A stretch of 49,639 nt of DNA, taken from positions 1 to 49,639 of the forward strand of contig JABLXH010000041.1 in NCBI GenBank assembly GCA_013178155.1. Reading direction: 5' to 3'. The position numbers and the translations under genes were made by a program. A model generated the notes under the pieces. It ran no database searches. It saw only the letters and a program-made list of their open reading frames with translations, and was not told the origin of the DNA. This document shows positions 41,033-49,639 of the stretch, piece after piece (the first letter of the stretch is position 1; each line of letters opens with the position of its first letter). The DNA is from Armatimonadota bacterium. GTDB taxonomy: Bacteria; Armatimonadota; Zipacnadia; Zipacnadales; UBA11051.

Positions 41033-41377
41033 ATGCCAACGAAGAAGCTGAACATCAAGACCGGAGACGAAGTGCTGGTGATGTCTGGAAAGGACCGCTC
41101 GCACAAGGGGCGGCCACGGCGGGGCAAGGTTCTTTCGGTTGACCCGCGCCACGATCGCATCGTGGTGGACGGGATCAACCTGATTAAGAAGGCGGTACGG
41201 CAGACCCAGCAGGTGCGGCAGGCCGGGATCGTGACACAGCCGGGGCCTCTGCATATCTCGAACGTGATGCTGGTGTGCCCCAACTGCGACGCGGCGACGC
41301 GTGTGGCGCGACGACGCACGCCTGAGGGCCGTGGGGTGCGCGTGTGCCGGAAGTGCAAGAAGGACATTGACGAGTAG
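41033..41377 (+). CDS. rplX: Ribosomal protein L24
   Basis: A 114-aa assembly-initiator protein. The KOW motif lies in [31 protein letters not shown] and [18 protein letters not shown] follow. The C-terminal CPNC and CRKC pairs form a four-Cys, probably zinc-binding, knuckle. ATG 41033 follows GAGGAGCG. Confidence 0.97.
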   Translation: MPTKKLNIKTGDEVLVMSGKDRSHKGRPRRGKVLSVDPRHDRIVVDGINLIKKAVRQTQQVRQAGIVTQPGPLHISNVMLVCPNCDAATRVARRRTPEGRGVRVCRKCKKDIDE

Positions 41378-41397
41378 GCCGAAAGGCTGGAGAGAGC

Positions 41398-41940
41398 ATG
41401 CCCAGGTTGAAGGACAGGTACAACGAGGAAATCCGGCCGGCCCTGATGGAGCGGTTCGGTTACAAGAACATCTGGCAGGCGCCACGGCTGGAGAAGGTCT
41501 GCCTGAACATCGGCATCAGCTCCAAGCGCGAGGGCGGTCAGGAGGCCCTGGAGGCGGCGACGCGGGAGCTGACGCGGATCGTCGGTCAGCGGGCTGTGGT
41601 GACGCGGGCCAGGCGGTCAATCGCAGCCTTTGGGGTGCGCCAGGGCATGCCCATCGGCGTTCGCGTGACGCTACGGGGCGACCGGATGTGGGAGTTCGTG
41701 GACCGGCTGATCAGCATCAGTCTGCCGCGCATCCGGGACTTCCGCGGCATCCCCCGCAACAGCTTTGACGGGCGTGGGAGCTACTCCTTCGGCATTGATG
41801 ACCAGCTCATCTTTCCGGAGTTGGGATACGATGACGTGGAGAAGCAACGCGGGATGTCCATCACCATGGTGACGACGGCCAAGACCGACGAGGAAGCTCT
41901 GGCCTTCCTTGAGATGCTCGGCATGCCATTTGTTCGCTAG
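41398..41940 (+). CDS. rplE: Ribosomal protein L5
   Basis: A 180-aa 5S rRNA-binding protein. It begins [20 protein letters not shown]; seen are [31 protein letters not shown] and [26 protein letters not shown] precedes ATG 41398. Confidence 0.98.
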   Translation: MPRLKDRYNEEIRPALMERFGYKNIWQAPRLEKVCLNIGISSKREGGQEALEAATRELTRIVGQRAVVTRARRSIAAFGVRQGMPIGVRVTLRGDRMWEFVDRLISISLPRIRDFRGIPRNSFDGRGSYSFGIDDQLIFPELGYDDVEKQRGMSITMVTTAKTDEEALAFLEMLGMPFVR

Positions 41941-41986
41941 GGTTGACCAGTAGATGAACCATCGCCGGTGAAGCGGGAGGCGCAAG

Positions 41987-42172
41987 TTGGCCAAGAAATC
42001 CTGGATTGCCAAGCAAAAGAAGCCGCAGAAGTTCAGCACACGAGTCTACAATCGCTGCCGGTTGTGTGGGCGGCGTCGAGGCTACCTGCGCGACTTTGGG
42101 ATGTGTCGCATCTGCTTCCGGGAGAACGCCTTGGCCGGAAACATCCCCGGGATCCGCAAATCGAGTTGGTAG
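41987..42172 (+). CDS. rpsN: Ribosomal protein S14, zinc-binding type Z
   Basis: A 61-aa short S14. TTG 41987 follows GGGAGG by 6 nt. The protein reads [16 protein letters not shown] and carries [20 protein letters not shown], the CxxC-CxxC zinc knuckle of type Z S14. No zinc-independent paralog is seen in the window. Confidence 0.97.
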   Translation: MAKKSWIAKQKKPQKFSTRVYNRCRLCGRRRGYLRDFGMCRICFRENALAGNIPGIRKSSW

Positions 42173-42246
42173 GCAGGGCGGAACCGGCCGTCACCAGACG
42201 GTGACAGATTGCTTTCAATACCAGCAGGTCGGGTGGAGATAGGCTG

Positions 42247-42681
42247 ATGAAACAAGCGAGCACGGACACAGCCGGAGTGAAGGGCACGGGTGTCGTCACC
42301 GACCCGATAGCGGACATGCTGACGCGCATCCGGAACGCGGCGCAGGCGCGACACGCCAATGTGAAGGTTCCGGTGTCCAAGCTGAAGCGCGAGATCGCCA
42401 AGATCCTTCACGAGGAGGGTTACATCCGCGGCTTCCAACTGGTGGGCAAGGGCCAGTGTCTGCGCATTCGGCTGAAGTACGATGCCAATCGCGAGCCGGT
42501 CCTGCGCGGGTTGAAGCGTGTCAGCAAGCCGGGGCGGCGTGTGTATGTGGGGAAGGATCGCTTGCCGCGCGTTTTCAACGGACTGGGCATTGCGATCATC
42601 TCTACTAGTGAAGGCATCATGACGGCGCGGGAAGCACGCAAGCGGGGCATTGGTGGCGAGGTTATCGGCTACGTGTGGTAG
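42247..42681 (+). CDS. rpsH: Ribosomal protein S8
   Basis: A 144-aa central-domain protein. The core starts at [20 protein letters not shown] and ends [20 protein letters not shown] then EVIGYVW. It carries about 14 extra N-terminal residues ([14 protein letters not shown]); the upstream TGGAGAT site and the lack of a later start codon support ATG 42247. Confidence 0.97.
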   Translation: MKQASTDTAGVKGTGVVTDPIADMLTRIRNAAQARHANVKVPVSKLKREIAKILHEEGYIRGFQLVGKGQCLRIRLKYDANREPVLRGLKRVSKPGRRVYVGKDRLPRVFNGLGIAIISTSEGIMTAREARKRGIGGEVIGYVW

Positions 42682-42711
42682 ATCGTCGCGAAGGACCGGG
42701 TGAACACAGAG

Positions 42712-43263
42712 ATGTCACGGATAGGCAAGCAACCGATAGCGGTTCCCAAAGACGTCAAGGTCACCATTGAGGACGGCAACCGAGTAACAGTGAAGGGACC
42801 CCTCGGTGAGCTCAGTGACACATTTGCGGCGGCGATGACACTGTCGCTGGAAGGCGATCAGCTCATTGTGCGACGCCCGTCTGACGAGCGGGAGCACCGG
42901 GCTCTGCACGGACTGACGCGGAGTCTGTTGGCCAATATGGTCACGGGGGTAACCCAGGGCTTCAGCAAGCGGCTGGAGATCCAGGGGGTCGGTTACCGGG
43001 CCGAGAAGCAAGGCGCAGGTCTGCTGCTGCGACTGGGGTACTCGCATCCGGTCGTGGTGGAGCCCCGGCCCGGCATCACCTTTGATGTCGAGGGCAACCC
43101 GCCGACCAATGTGATCGTTCGGGGCATTGACAAGCAAGTGGTGGGTCAGACGGCGGCGGAGATCCGGCAACTGCGCAAAGTGGAGCCGTACCGGGGTAAG
43201 GGCATCCGGTATTCCGGCGAGAAGGTGCGGCGCAAGGCCGGCAAGTCGAGGGCCGGCAAGTAA
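42712..43263 (+). CDS. rplF: Ribosomal protein L6
   Basis: A 183-aa two-domain protein near the factor-binding site. ATG 42712 gives the family start MSRIGKQPIAVPKDVKV; GTG 42700 is in frame with AAGGA closer to it and may be the real start. GVGYRAEKQGAGLLLRLGYS and VEPYRGKGIRYSGEKVRRK are conserved. Confidence 0.96.
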   Translation: MSRIGKQPIAVPKDVKVTIEDGNRVTVKGPLGELSDTFAAAMTLSLEGDQLIVRRPSDEREHRALHGLTRSLLANMVTGVTQGFSKRLEIQGVGYRAEKQGAGLLLRLGYSHPVVVEPRPGITFDVEGNPPTNVIVRGIDKQVVGQTAAEIRQLRKVEPYRGKGIRYSGEKVRRKAGKSRAGK

Positions 43264-43353
43264 GCGCGAAGGGATAGCCGTGCGCGAAAGCGTGTCGCCG
43301 AAGCCTGTCTTGGATGGCTGGCCCAGGTGGCGGCAGATACGGTAGGTGGCAAG

Positions 43354-43722
43354 GTGAGCAGGCTAAAGAAGAAGCAAGAGACCCTAGCACGTCGGAAGAT
43401 GCGGGTGCGGCGCAAGATCAGTGGAACGGCTGACAGGCCGAGGCTGAGTGTGGCCCGGAGTCTGCGCCATACTCGCGCTCAGCTCATTGACGATGTAAGC
43501 GGCACCACGCTGGCCTTCGCCACCACGGAGGAGAAGGCATTGGTTGAGGGAGTAGGGAGCGCGGGAAGCGTGGCGGCGGCCACTGCGGTGGGGAAGGCGC
43601 TGGCGGAGCGGGCGCTGGCCAAGGGCATTTCTGCCGCGGTCTTCGATCGCGGAGGACGGCCCTACCATGGCCGGATCAAGGCTGTGGCGGAGGGAGCCAG
43701 GGAAGCGGGGCTACAGGTCTAG
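43354..43722 (+). CDS. rplR: Ribosomal protein L18
   Basis: A 122-aa 5S rRNA-binding protein. GTG 43354 gives [23 protein letters not shown] 43327 is nine codons upstream and also possible. [20 protein letters not shown] and [20 protein letters not shown] are typical. The next gene is rpmD after 54 bp; rpsE, expected here, is absent. Confidence 0.95.
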   Translation: MSRLKKKQETLARRKMRVRRKISGTADRPRLSVARSLRHTRAQLIDDVSGTTLAFATTEEKALVEGVGSAGSVAAATAVGKALAERALAKGISAAVFDRGGRPYHGRIKAVAEGAREAGLQV

Positions 43723-43776
43723 CGGGGCTCGGAGCGCAGACGGGTCGCTCGTCGTCGGCAAGGGAGGCTGTAACAG

Positions 43777-43971
43777 GTGACGGAACAGAAGCTGAGGGTG
43801 ACACTCAAGCGCAGCTTGATCTGTCAGAAGCCCAAGTTACGCAGGACGGCGTTGGCGCTGGGTCTCCGGCGCCCGAACGATACCGTTGTCGTGGCTGATA
43901 CGGCGGATATGCGTGGCATGCTGCGCGTGGTCGAGCATATGATCGCGGTCGAGCCGGCCCAGACAGGCTAA
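43777..43971 (+). CDS. rpmD: Ribosomal protein L30
   Basis: A 64-aa protein. GTG 43777 follows AGGGAGG by 9 nt. It reads VTEQKLRVTLKRSLICQKPK, then LRRTALALGLRRPNDTV and a final helix MRGMLRVVEHMIAVE, the normal L30 pattern. It follows rplR directly. Confidence 0.95.
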   Translation: MTEQKLRVTLKRSLICQKPKLRRTALALGLRRPNDTVVVADTADMRGMLRVVEHMIAVEPAQTG

Positions 43972-44006
43972 GCAGGCCGTACGCCCAGATTGGCGGGAGC
44001 ACCAGG

Positions 44007-44471
44007 ATGAAACTAAGTCAACTGCATCGCGCGTCACGTCCGCTGAAGAGCCGTAAGCGCGTCGGGCGCGGCCATAGCGCTGGACAGGGAAAGACGGCCG
44101 GACGTGGGCAGAAGGGGCAGAAGGCTCGCGGCAACGTCAAGCCGGGCTTCGAGGGCGGGCAGAATCCGCTGTTCATGCGGACCCCCAAGCTCCGCGGCAC
44201 GAGCAACAAGTCCCATAATATCGGCATGTTCCGGGCTGCCTACTCGATTCTCAATGTGAGCCAGCTCGACAGGCTGGAGGCGGGCTTCGAGGTCAGTCTG
44301 GAGAGCATGAAGGCCCTGGGGTGGGTCAAGCAGCCGGGGCGGAAGGGGCTGAAGATTCTGGGCCAGGGCCAGCTCAGCAAGCCCCTGACGGTGCGGGCTC
44401 ATGCGGTTAGCGCCAGCGCGCAGGCCAAGATCGAGGCCGCCGGAGGGTCGGTTGAGGTGATCGGCTCATGA
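44007..44471 (+). CDS. rplO: Ribosomal protein L15
   Basis: A 154-aa late-assembly protein. The Gly/Arg/Lys-rich N terminus (KRVGRGHSAGQGKTAGRGQK) and the fold near KPLTVRAHAVSASAQAKIE are typical. ATG 44007; its stop overlaps the secY start as ATGA. Confidence 0.97.
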   Translation: MKLSQLHRASRPLKSRKRVGRGHSAGQGKTAGRGQKGQKARGNVKPGFEGGQNPLFMRTPKLRGTSNKSHNIGMFRAAYSILNVSQLDRLEAGFEVSLESMKALGWVKQPGRKGLKILGQGQLSKPLTVRAHAVSASAQAKIEAAGGSVEVIGS

Positions 44472-45800
44472 AACAGCGTCTGGCGGCCCTAGCGCAGGCG
44501 CTCAGGCTTCCGGACATTCGGCAGCGCATCGTCTTTGTGATGGTGATGTTTGCCGTCTACGTGGCCTGCGCGCACGTGCCCCTGCCGGGTGTGAACCTGG
44601 AAGCACTGGAGCGGATGTTCCAGGGCGGTAACGTGTTCGAGCTGTTCAACACGTTTGTGGGAGGGTCGCTGAAGCGCTTCTCGGTCCTGGCTCTGGGCAT
44701 CATGCCCTATATCAACGCCTCCATCATCATGCAGCTACTGGTCATGGCCATTCCACAACTGGAGGCCCTGCAGAAAGAGGGGGAATACGGGCAGAAGCAG
44801 ATCAATGCCTGGACCAAGTACATGACGGTGGCGCTGTCGGTGCTGCAGGCGGCGGGGATGGTGGGCTGGTTCCGGCAGGCGGGCGCCTTTGAGGGCGGAT
44901 GGATGGACGCCGTGTTTGCCGTGACCATGATGACGGCAGGCACGTCGTTCCTGATGTGGCTCGGCGACATGATCACCGACAAGGGCATCGGACAGGGCAT
45001 CTCGCTGATCATCTTTGTCGGCATCATGACCACGATTCCGCAGCAGGTCATGCAGACGGCTACGCTGGTGCGGGGCGGTGAGATCGGCCTGGCCAATATC
45101 CTGGCGCTGACGGTGCTCTTCCTGGCCACTGTCTGGGGCATCATCAAAGTGCAGCAGGCGCAGCGGAAGATCCCGATCCAGTACGCCAAGCGGGTCAAGG
45201 GCAACCGCGTCTACGGTGGTCAGACAACGTTCCTGCCTTTGCGCGTGAACCAGGCCGGCGTCATCCCGATCATCTTCGCCATTTCGGTAGCCCTGTTTTC
45301 GGCCACAATCGCTCAGTTCCTGAGCAATCCGGGCTTTGTCGAGGGAGCGGCACGGGTACTGCACATCGGGGAGGATGCGGTCCGCAACGCGGATCGCTGC
45401 TATGGTGGACTTCACCACTCCCGGACGCAACTGGTTCGCTTCGGTGCTGTACTTCGTGTTGGTCATTGTGTTCACTTACTTCTACACGGCGGTGACCTTC
45501 AACCCGGAACAGATCGCGGAGAATCTTCAGAAGAATGGCGGGGCGGTCCCGGGCATCCGACCAGGGGAGCGGACCAGGGACTATCTTGACAAGATCCTGT
45601 ACCGGATCACCCTGGCGGGCGCGCTCTTCTTGGGTGTCATCGCCCTGCTGCAGTATTACGTAGGCGACATCACGGGTGTACATACCTTTGGGCTGGTGGG
45701 TGGAACGTCATTGCTGATCGTGGTTGGTGTAGCCCTGGACACCATGCAACAGATCGAGGCGCAACTGGTCATGCGCCACTACAAGGGCTTCCTGCAGTAG
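44468..45800 (+). CDS. secY: SecY translocon subunit, split by an apparent +1 frameshift
   Basis: The main channel protein of the Sec translocon, with ten membrane helices. The frame from ATG 44468 encodes helices 1 to about 7 (LPGVNLEALERMF; LGIMPYINASIIMQLL; GDMITDKGIGQGISLIIFVG; NQAGVIPIIFAISVALF). It then becomes non-SecY near base 45392 and stops at 45589. The rest of SecY (FASVLYFVLVIVFTYFYTAV; ENLQKNGGAVPGIRPGERT; MQQIEAQLVMRHYKGFLQ) continues in another frame to TAA/TAG at 45798-45800. Removing one G in the GCGG at 45389-45392 would join both parts into 443 residues, the normal length. SecY is essential, so a sequencing or assembly error is the simplest explanation. Confidence 0.93.
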
Positions 45801-45826
45801 AGAGGCCACGGACAGAGAGCCTGAAG

Positions 45827-46495
45827 ATGGCATGTAACTTCATCCTGTTGGGCCCGCCCGGCGCCGGCAAGGGTACCCAGGCGGAACAGATAGTGCGCGA
45901 CTACGGCGCCGTACACATCTCGACAGGTGACATGCTGCGTGCCGCCGTGGCGGCGCAGACGGAGCTCGGGGTGCAGGCGAAGCAGTACATGGACGCGGGC
46001 GAACTGGTTCCGGACGACCTGGTCATTGGTATCGTGCGCGAACGTCTGGACAGTGAGGACATTCGAGCTCGCGGGGCTTTGCTGGACGGCTTCCCGCGCA
46101 CACTTGCGCAGGCCGAAGCGCTGGATAGAGCCATGAGTGATCTGGGCCTTGGCGAGCCCATTGTGATCAACCTGGTGGTACCGGATGAGGTGCTGCTCAG
46201 GCGTCTGACCGGGCGTCGGATGTGTCGCGGGTGTGGAGCAATCTACCACATAGACCGTGAGGGGCTCGACGTGGGCGACAAGTGCACGGCCTGTGGGGGC
46301 GAGATCTACCAGCGCAGTGACGATGACCCCACCGCGATATCCGAGAGGCTTGACGCCTATCACCGGCAGACTGCTCCGTTGATTGACTACTACGCGGAAA
46401 AAGGCTGGCTGGTGCCAATTGACGGGACGGGCACGCCGGCGGAAGTCGGTGTGCTGCTAAGTGAAGCGCTGAAGACTGTGAGAAAGTGCGACTAG
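45827..46495 (+). CDS. adk: Adenylate kinase
   Basis: A 222-aa enzyme interconverting ATP + AMP and 2 ADP. The P-loop is GPPGAGKGTQAEQIV; STGDMLRAAVAA and DGFPRTLAQAEAL follow. The long LID domain holds CRGCGAIYH and CTACGGE, the four-Cys zinc site found in many Gram-positive-type kinases. ATG 45827. Typical place between secY and map. Confidence 0.98.
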   Translation: MACNFILLGPPGAGKGTQAEQIVRDYGAVHISTGDMLRAAVAAQTELGVQAKQYMDAGELVPDDLVIGIVRERLDSEDIRARGALLDGFPRTLAQAEALDRAMSDLGLGEPIVINLVVPDEVLLRRLTGRRMCRGCGAIYHIDREGLDVGDKCTACGGEIYQRSDDDPTAISERLDAYHRQTAPLIDYYAEKGWLVPIDGTGTPAEVGVLLSEALKTVRKCD

Positions 46496-46498
46496 GGG

Positions 46499-47305
46499 AT
46501 GGTGGCGGGCAGGGGCCGGAACCTGCGCATCCCGCGCAAGAGCGCCGAGGAACTGGAGTGCATGGCGCAGGCGGGTGCTATCGCCGGGGAGGCTCTCGCC
46601 GCGGCAGCGGCCGCCGTCAGGCCCGGAATAAGCAGTCTCGAGCTTGACCGGATCGCCGAGGAGGTCATCCGTGCGGCAGGTGCGGAGCCAAGCTTCAAGG
46701 GGTATCGCGGGTATCCTGCGACACTGTGTGTGGAGATCAATGACGTAGTCGTCCACGGCATCCCCCGGGCTGATGAGATCGTCCGGGAAGGCGACGTGGT
46801 GGGGTTGGACGTAGGTGCGTTCTATCTGGGTTTCCATGCTGACACCGCGACGACAGTAGCCGTCGGGGAAGTCAGCGAAGCGGCCCAGGCGCTGGTGAGG
46901 GCGACCGAGGAGGCCCTGAGGCTGGGGATAGCCCAGGCGATAGCGGGCAATCTCCTGAGCGAGATAAGTCGGGCCATCGAGGGCCATGTGGAACGCTGCG
47001 GTTTTAGCTGCGTCCGTGACTTGGTCGGGCACGGGATCGGGCGACAGATGCACGAGCCGCCGCAGATACCGAACTTCTACAGCCCGCGGCAGTTCCCGGA
47101 CTACGATGTCCGCTTGCGTCCTGGGATGGTCTTGGCCATCGAGCCGATGGTCAATGCGGGTGGCGCCGCCCTGCGAGTTGACGATGACCGCTGGACGATG
47201 CGGACTGCCGATGGCCAGTTGAGTGCGCACTTCGAGCACACGGTTGCCGTCAGCAAGGAGGGACCAGTGATCCTGACAACCCCTCGGAAGGTACGGCTCG
47301 CATGA
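46499..47305 (+). CDS. map: Methionine aminopeptidase type I
   Basis: A 268-aa enzyme that removes the initiator Met. The five metal ligands are all seen: Asp in VGLDVGAFY, Asp in FHADTATT, His in [14 protein letters not shown], Glu in AIEPMVNAG and Glu in HFEHTVAV. His in VVHGIPR is the usual substrate contact. ATG 46499 lies 3 bp after the adk stop. The N terminus is about 14 residues longer than in E. coli. The stop overlaps infA as ATGA. Confidence 0.97.
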   Translation: MVAGRGRNLRIPRKSAEELECMAQAGAIAGEALAAAAAAVRPGISSLELDRIAEEVIRAAGAEPSFKGYRGYPATLCVEINDVVVHGIPRADEIVREGDVVGLDVGAFYLGFHADTATTVAVGEVSEAAQALVRATEEALRLGIAQAIAGNLLSEISRAIEGHVERCGFSCVRDLVGHGIGRQMHEPPQIPNFYSPRQFPDYDVRLRPGMVLAIEPMVNAGGAALRVDDDRWTMRTADGQLSAHFEHTVAVSKEGPVILTTPRKVRLA

Positions 47306-47544
47306 AGAAGCCCAAGGAGAGCTCGCCGCAAGGTCAGAAGGCGATTCGGGTTATGGGCACGGTAGTGGAGAAGCTGCCCAACGCGGTCTTCCGCGTGAAG
47401 ATAGACGACGGCCATGAAGTGCTGGCCCATGTGTCCGGGAAGATCCGGATGCGGTTCATCAGGGTCATGGCGGGTGACAAGGTCACCTTGGAGCTTTCAC
47501 CTTACGACCTGACACGCGGGCGCATCACCTGGCTGCACAAGTGA
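47302..47544 (+). CDS. infA: Translation initiation factor IF-1
   Basis: An 80-aa OB-fold factor. The core [20 protein letters not shown], then [20 protein letters not shown] and [14 protein letters not shown], is unmistakable. It carries about 8 extra N-terminal residues ([12 protein letters not shown]) relative to common IF-1. It is coupled to map by a 4-bp overlap. Confidence 0.97.
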   Translation: MKKPKESSPQGQKAIRVMGTVVEKLPNAVFRVKIDDGHEVLAHVSGKIRMRFIRVMAGDKVTLELSPYDLTRGRITWLHK

Positions 47545-47594
47545 CGCTGTGGTGTTGTACAGGTTGTTGTCCTCTGGTGAGGAGTTGTGCTGGA

Positions 47595-47708
47595 ATGAAG
47601 GTCTCGGCATCAGTGAAGAAGCGTTGTGACAAGTGCAAGATCGTGCGGCGACACGGCGTCGTCCGTGTGATCTGCGACAATCCGCGCCACAAGCAGCGGC
47701 AGGGCTAG
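47595..47708 (+). CDS. rpmJ: Ribosomal protein L36
   Basis: A 37-aa protein. It reads [19 protein letters not shown], then [18 protein letters not shown]. Three Cys and one His form the zinc site of the C+ form of L36. Usual place between infA and rpsM. Confidence 0.96.
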   Translation: MKVSASVKKRCDKCKIVRRHGVVRVICDNPRHKQRQG

Positions 47709-47726
47709 AGCTGAGGAGGCATCGCA

Positions 47727-48110
47727 GTGCCAAGAATTGTCGGCGTTGACGTCCCCAGGGACAAGCGGGTAGAGATCGCGCTCACCTACATCTACGGTAT
47801 CGGTCCCACCAGCGCGAAGCGGATCGTGGCAGACGCGGGCATTGACCCGGCCACGCGGATGCGCGACATCACCGAGGACGAGGCCGCCCGCCTGCGCGAG
47901 ATCATAGAGCGCGACTACGTGACCGAGGGCGACAAGCGGCGCGAGGTGGCCTCCAACATCCAGCGGTTGGTGGAGATCGGCACCTACCGCGGGATGCGCC
48001 ACCGACGTGGCCTGCCCGTTCGGGGGCAACGGACGCGCACCAACGCCCGCACCCGCAAGGGCAAGCGCAAGACGGTGGCCGGCAAGAAGAAGGCATTGCG
48101 CAAGACCTAG
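47727..48110 (+). CDS. rpsM: Ribosomal protein S13
   Basis: A 127-aa head protein contacting the P-site tRNA and the 50S subunit. GTG 47727 follows GAGGAGG. It begins [31 protein letters not shown] and the basic tail [19 protein letters not shown] are conserved. Confidence 0.98.
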   Translation: MPRIVGVDVPRDKRVEIALTYIYGIGPTSAKRIVADAGIDPATRMRDITEDEAARLREIIERDYVTEGDKRREVASNIQRLVEIGTYRGMRHRRGLPVRGQRTRTNARTRKGKRKTVAGKKKALRKT

Positions 48111-48155
48111 CGGTGGCTTGGCGCAACGGTTAGACAGGCTCACGGAGGCAATGGC

Positions 48156-48548
48156 ATGCGACAGCGAAGGGATACGCGCGGGCCGAAGAAGGTCAAGCGA
48201 CAGGTGCCGTACGGCCGGGTGAACATCAAGGCCACCTTCAACAACACGATCATCAGCGTCGCCGACCAGGAGGGCAACGTGCTCTGCTGGGCAAGTGCTG
48301 GGACCATCGGCTTTTCGGGCGCGAAGAAGGGCACCGCGTTCGCGGCACAGATGGCGGCCGAGAGTGTGGCCCGGCGGGCGCAGGAGTACGGGATGTCGCG
48401 CGTGGACGTCTTTGTCAAGGGCCCCGGCATGGGCCGGGAGACCGCCATACGGGCCCTGCAAGCAGCAGGCCTGGACGTGGCTAACATCAAGGACCAGACG
48501 CCAGTCCCGCATAACGGTTGCCGCCCGCCCAAGCGGCGAAGGGTCTAG
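48156..48548 (+). CDS. rpsK: Ribosomal protein S11
   Basis: A 130-aa platform protein. Seen: [60 protein letters not shown] and the basic end [15 protein letters not shown] 48156 follows ACGGAGGC. Confidence 0.98.
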   Translation: MRQRRDTRGPKKVKRQVPYGRVNIKATFNNTIISVADQEGNVLCWASAGTIGFSGAKKGTAFAAQMAAESVARRAQEYGMSRVDVFVKGPGMGRETAIRALQAAGLDVANIKDQTPVPHNGCRPPKRRRV

Positions 48549-48590
48549 AGGCAAACCCGGTTCGGACGTAACTAACGAAGGAGACTCTCC

Positions 48591-49220
48591 ATGGCACGAT
48601 ATCGAGGCGCCGTATGCCGCCTGTGCCGGCGGGAAAACCAGAAGCTGTTTCTGAAGGGACAGCGCTGCTACAGCAACAAGTGCTCGGTAGACAAGCGGCC
48701 GTACCCTCCGGGTCAACAGGGCGAGGGCGGTGCCAGTCGCCGGCGGCCCAGCGACTATGGGGCGCAGTTGCGCGAGAAGCAGAAGCTGCGGAACGCATAC
48801 GGCCTGCTGGAGCGGCCTTTCCGCCGCTACGTGGCCGCGGCTGAGCGTGCCGAGGGCGTGACCGGAGAGGTATTGCTGCAGTTGCTTGAACGGCGGCTGG
48901 ACAACGTCGTCTACCGAGCAGGCTTCGCCAGCAGCCGCGCTCAGGCCAGGCAACTGGTAAGCCACAACCACTTCACGGTCAATGGGCACCGCGTCAACAT
49001 CCCCTCCTATCAGGTTCGGGTCAATGACGTTATAAGGGTGCAGGATAAGAGCAAGCAAGCCGGACCGTTCAAGGAACTCCGGTCGGCAGGAGCGCCTGTG
49101 CCCGAGTGGCTGAGCGTCGACCTGCCCAATCTTTCCGTCACCGTTGCCGCCCTGCCCGTGCGCGAACAGATCGCGGCGGATGTGGACGAGCAGCAGGTTG
49201 TGGAGTTCTACTCCCGATAG
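48591..49220 (+). CDS. rpsD: Ribosomal protein S4, zinc-binding form
   Basis: A 209-aa primary 16S-binding protein. The N-terminal CRLC, then CYSNKC (Cys9, Cys12, Cys26, Cys31) is the zinc site of C+ S4. The S4 RNA-binding domain follows at about 98-160 ([38 protein letters not shown]). GAAGGAGA precedes ATG 48591. Confidence 0.97.
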   Translation: MARYRGAVCRLCRRENQKLFLKGQRCYSNKCSVDKRPYPPGQQGEGGASRRRPSDYGAQLREKQKLRNAYGLLERPFRRYVAAAERAEGVTGEVLLQLLERRLDNVVYRAGFASSRAQARQLVSHNHFTVNGHRVNIPSYQVRVNDVIRVQDKSKQAGPFKELRSAGAPVPEWLSVDLPNLSVTVAALPVREQIAADVDEQQVVEFYSR

Positions 49221-49298
49221 TGCGAACAGGGCCGCGCGCGGGCCCCGGGCTGCAAGCGAACGCGCTTCCCGGGACGGCCGCGGACGAGGAGCGAGGCA

Positions 49299-49639
49299 AT
49301 GATAGAGGGCCTAAACCCCAGAGTGCATCCGTTGGAGTTGACGCCGACCTACGGCCGGTTTGCCGTGGAGCCATTGGAACGCGGCTACGGTAACACCCTG
49401 GGTAATGCATTTCGGCGAGTGCTGCTGGCGCACATCGAGGGAGCGGCGGTGACTGATGTGCGGATCCAGGGAGCTGTCCACGAGTTCACGACGTTGCCTG
49501 GCATCGTCGAGGACACGATGGAGATCATCATGAACATCCGCGAGCTGGCAGTGAAGGTATCGCCGCCAGCCGACGGCTCGGCGCCGCCGGAGGAACTGGT
49601 TCTGACGCTTCATGCCAAGGGTGCCGGGGAGGTCTTGGC
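49299..49639 (+). CDS. rpoA: RNA polymerase subunit alpha, 3' end cut off
   Basis: Only the first 113 codons lie in the window. ATG 49299 follows GAGGAGCGAGG. Seen: HPLEL, then YGRFAVEPLERGYGNTLGNA, FRRVLLAHIEGAAVTDVRIQ, and HEFTTLPGIVEDTMEIIMNI, the assembly half of the N-terminal domain. It follows rpsD as in most bacteria; rplQ would be expected beyond the window. Confidence 0.97.
   Translation, partial: MIEGLNPRVHPLELTPTYGRFAVEPLERGYGNTLGNAFRRVLLAHIEGAAVTDVRIQGAVHEFTTLPGIVEDTMEIIMNIRELAVKVSPPADGSAPPEELVLTLHAKGAGEVL

Overview
The window is a stretch of a GC-rich bacterial chromosome. Most of it is the core transcription and translation cluster. Many genes start with GTG or TTG, Shine-Dalgarno sites are strong, and genes often overlap or nearly touch. 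The accessory genes (a large secreted GH42-like hydrolase, a GxGYxYP protein, a SagB-type oxidoreductase) recall uncultured groups such as Armatimonadota, and the coiled-coil insert in beta prime recalls Actinobacteria and Chloroflexi. The phylum is therefore a low-confidence guess. No phage, insertion sequence, CRISPR array, rRNA or tRNA was seen.

Bases 1-19284 hold metabolic and envelope genes. They are the 3' part of a GT39-like membrane glycosyltransferase; carA with its own strong promoter; a GspG-like protein coupled to a large secreted hydrolase; a zinc-dependent PLC-like protein; a leftward USP-kinase pair; two tandem CorC/HlyC proteins followed by an M48-like membrane protein with a broken HExxH motif; a leftward pheA; accD-accA; and two leftward genes (SagB-like and GxGYxYP).

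Bases 19285-49639 form one rightward run: rpoB, rpoC, rpsL, rpsG, fusA, tuf, rpsJ, rplC, rplD, rplW, rplB, rpsS, rplV, rpsC, rplP, rpmC, rpsQ, an EF-G paralog, rplN, rplX, rplE, rpsN, rpsH, rplF, rplR, rpmD, rplO, secY, adk, map, infA, rpmJ, rpsM, rpsK, rpsD and the start of rpoA. Two near-consensus promoters drive it, one before rpoB and one before rpsL. Each is followed by a terminator-like hairpin ahead of the first gene, so both units look attenuated.

The most notable features are: (i) an EF-G paralog with an altered GTPase site set between rpsQ and rplN; (ii) no rpsE in its usual place between rplR and rpmD; (iii) RNA polymerase subunits with extra CxxC-CxxC zinc-ribbon inserts in beta (at the site of E. 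coli insertion SI2) and in the second zinc domain of beta prime, plus an insert of about 50 residues in the beta prime trigger loop; (iv) a structured leader before rpsL; (v) a single-base frameshift in secY; and (vi) a tuf gene with a sharply different codon style that stops near its 3' end. Everything here was read by eye; no searches were run.
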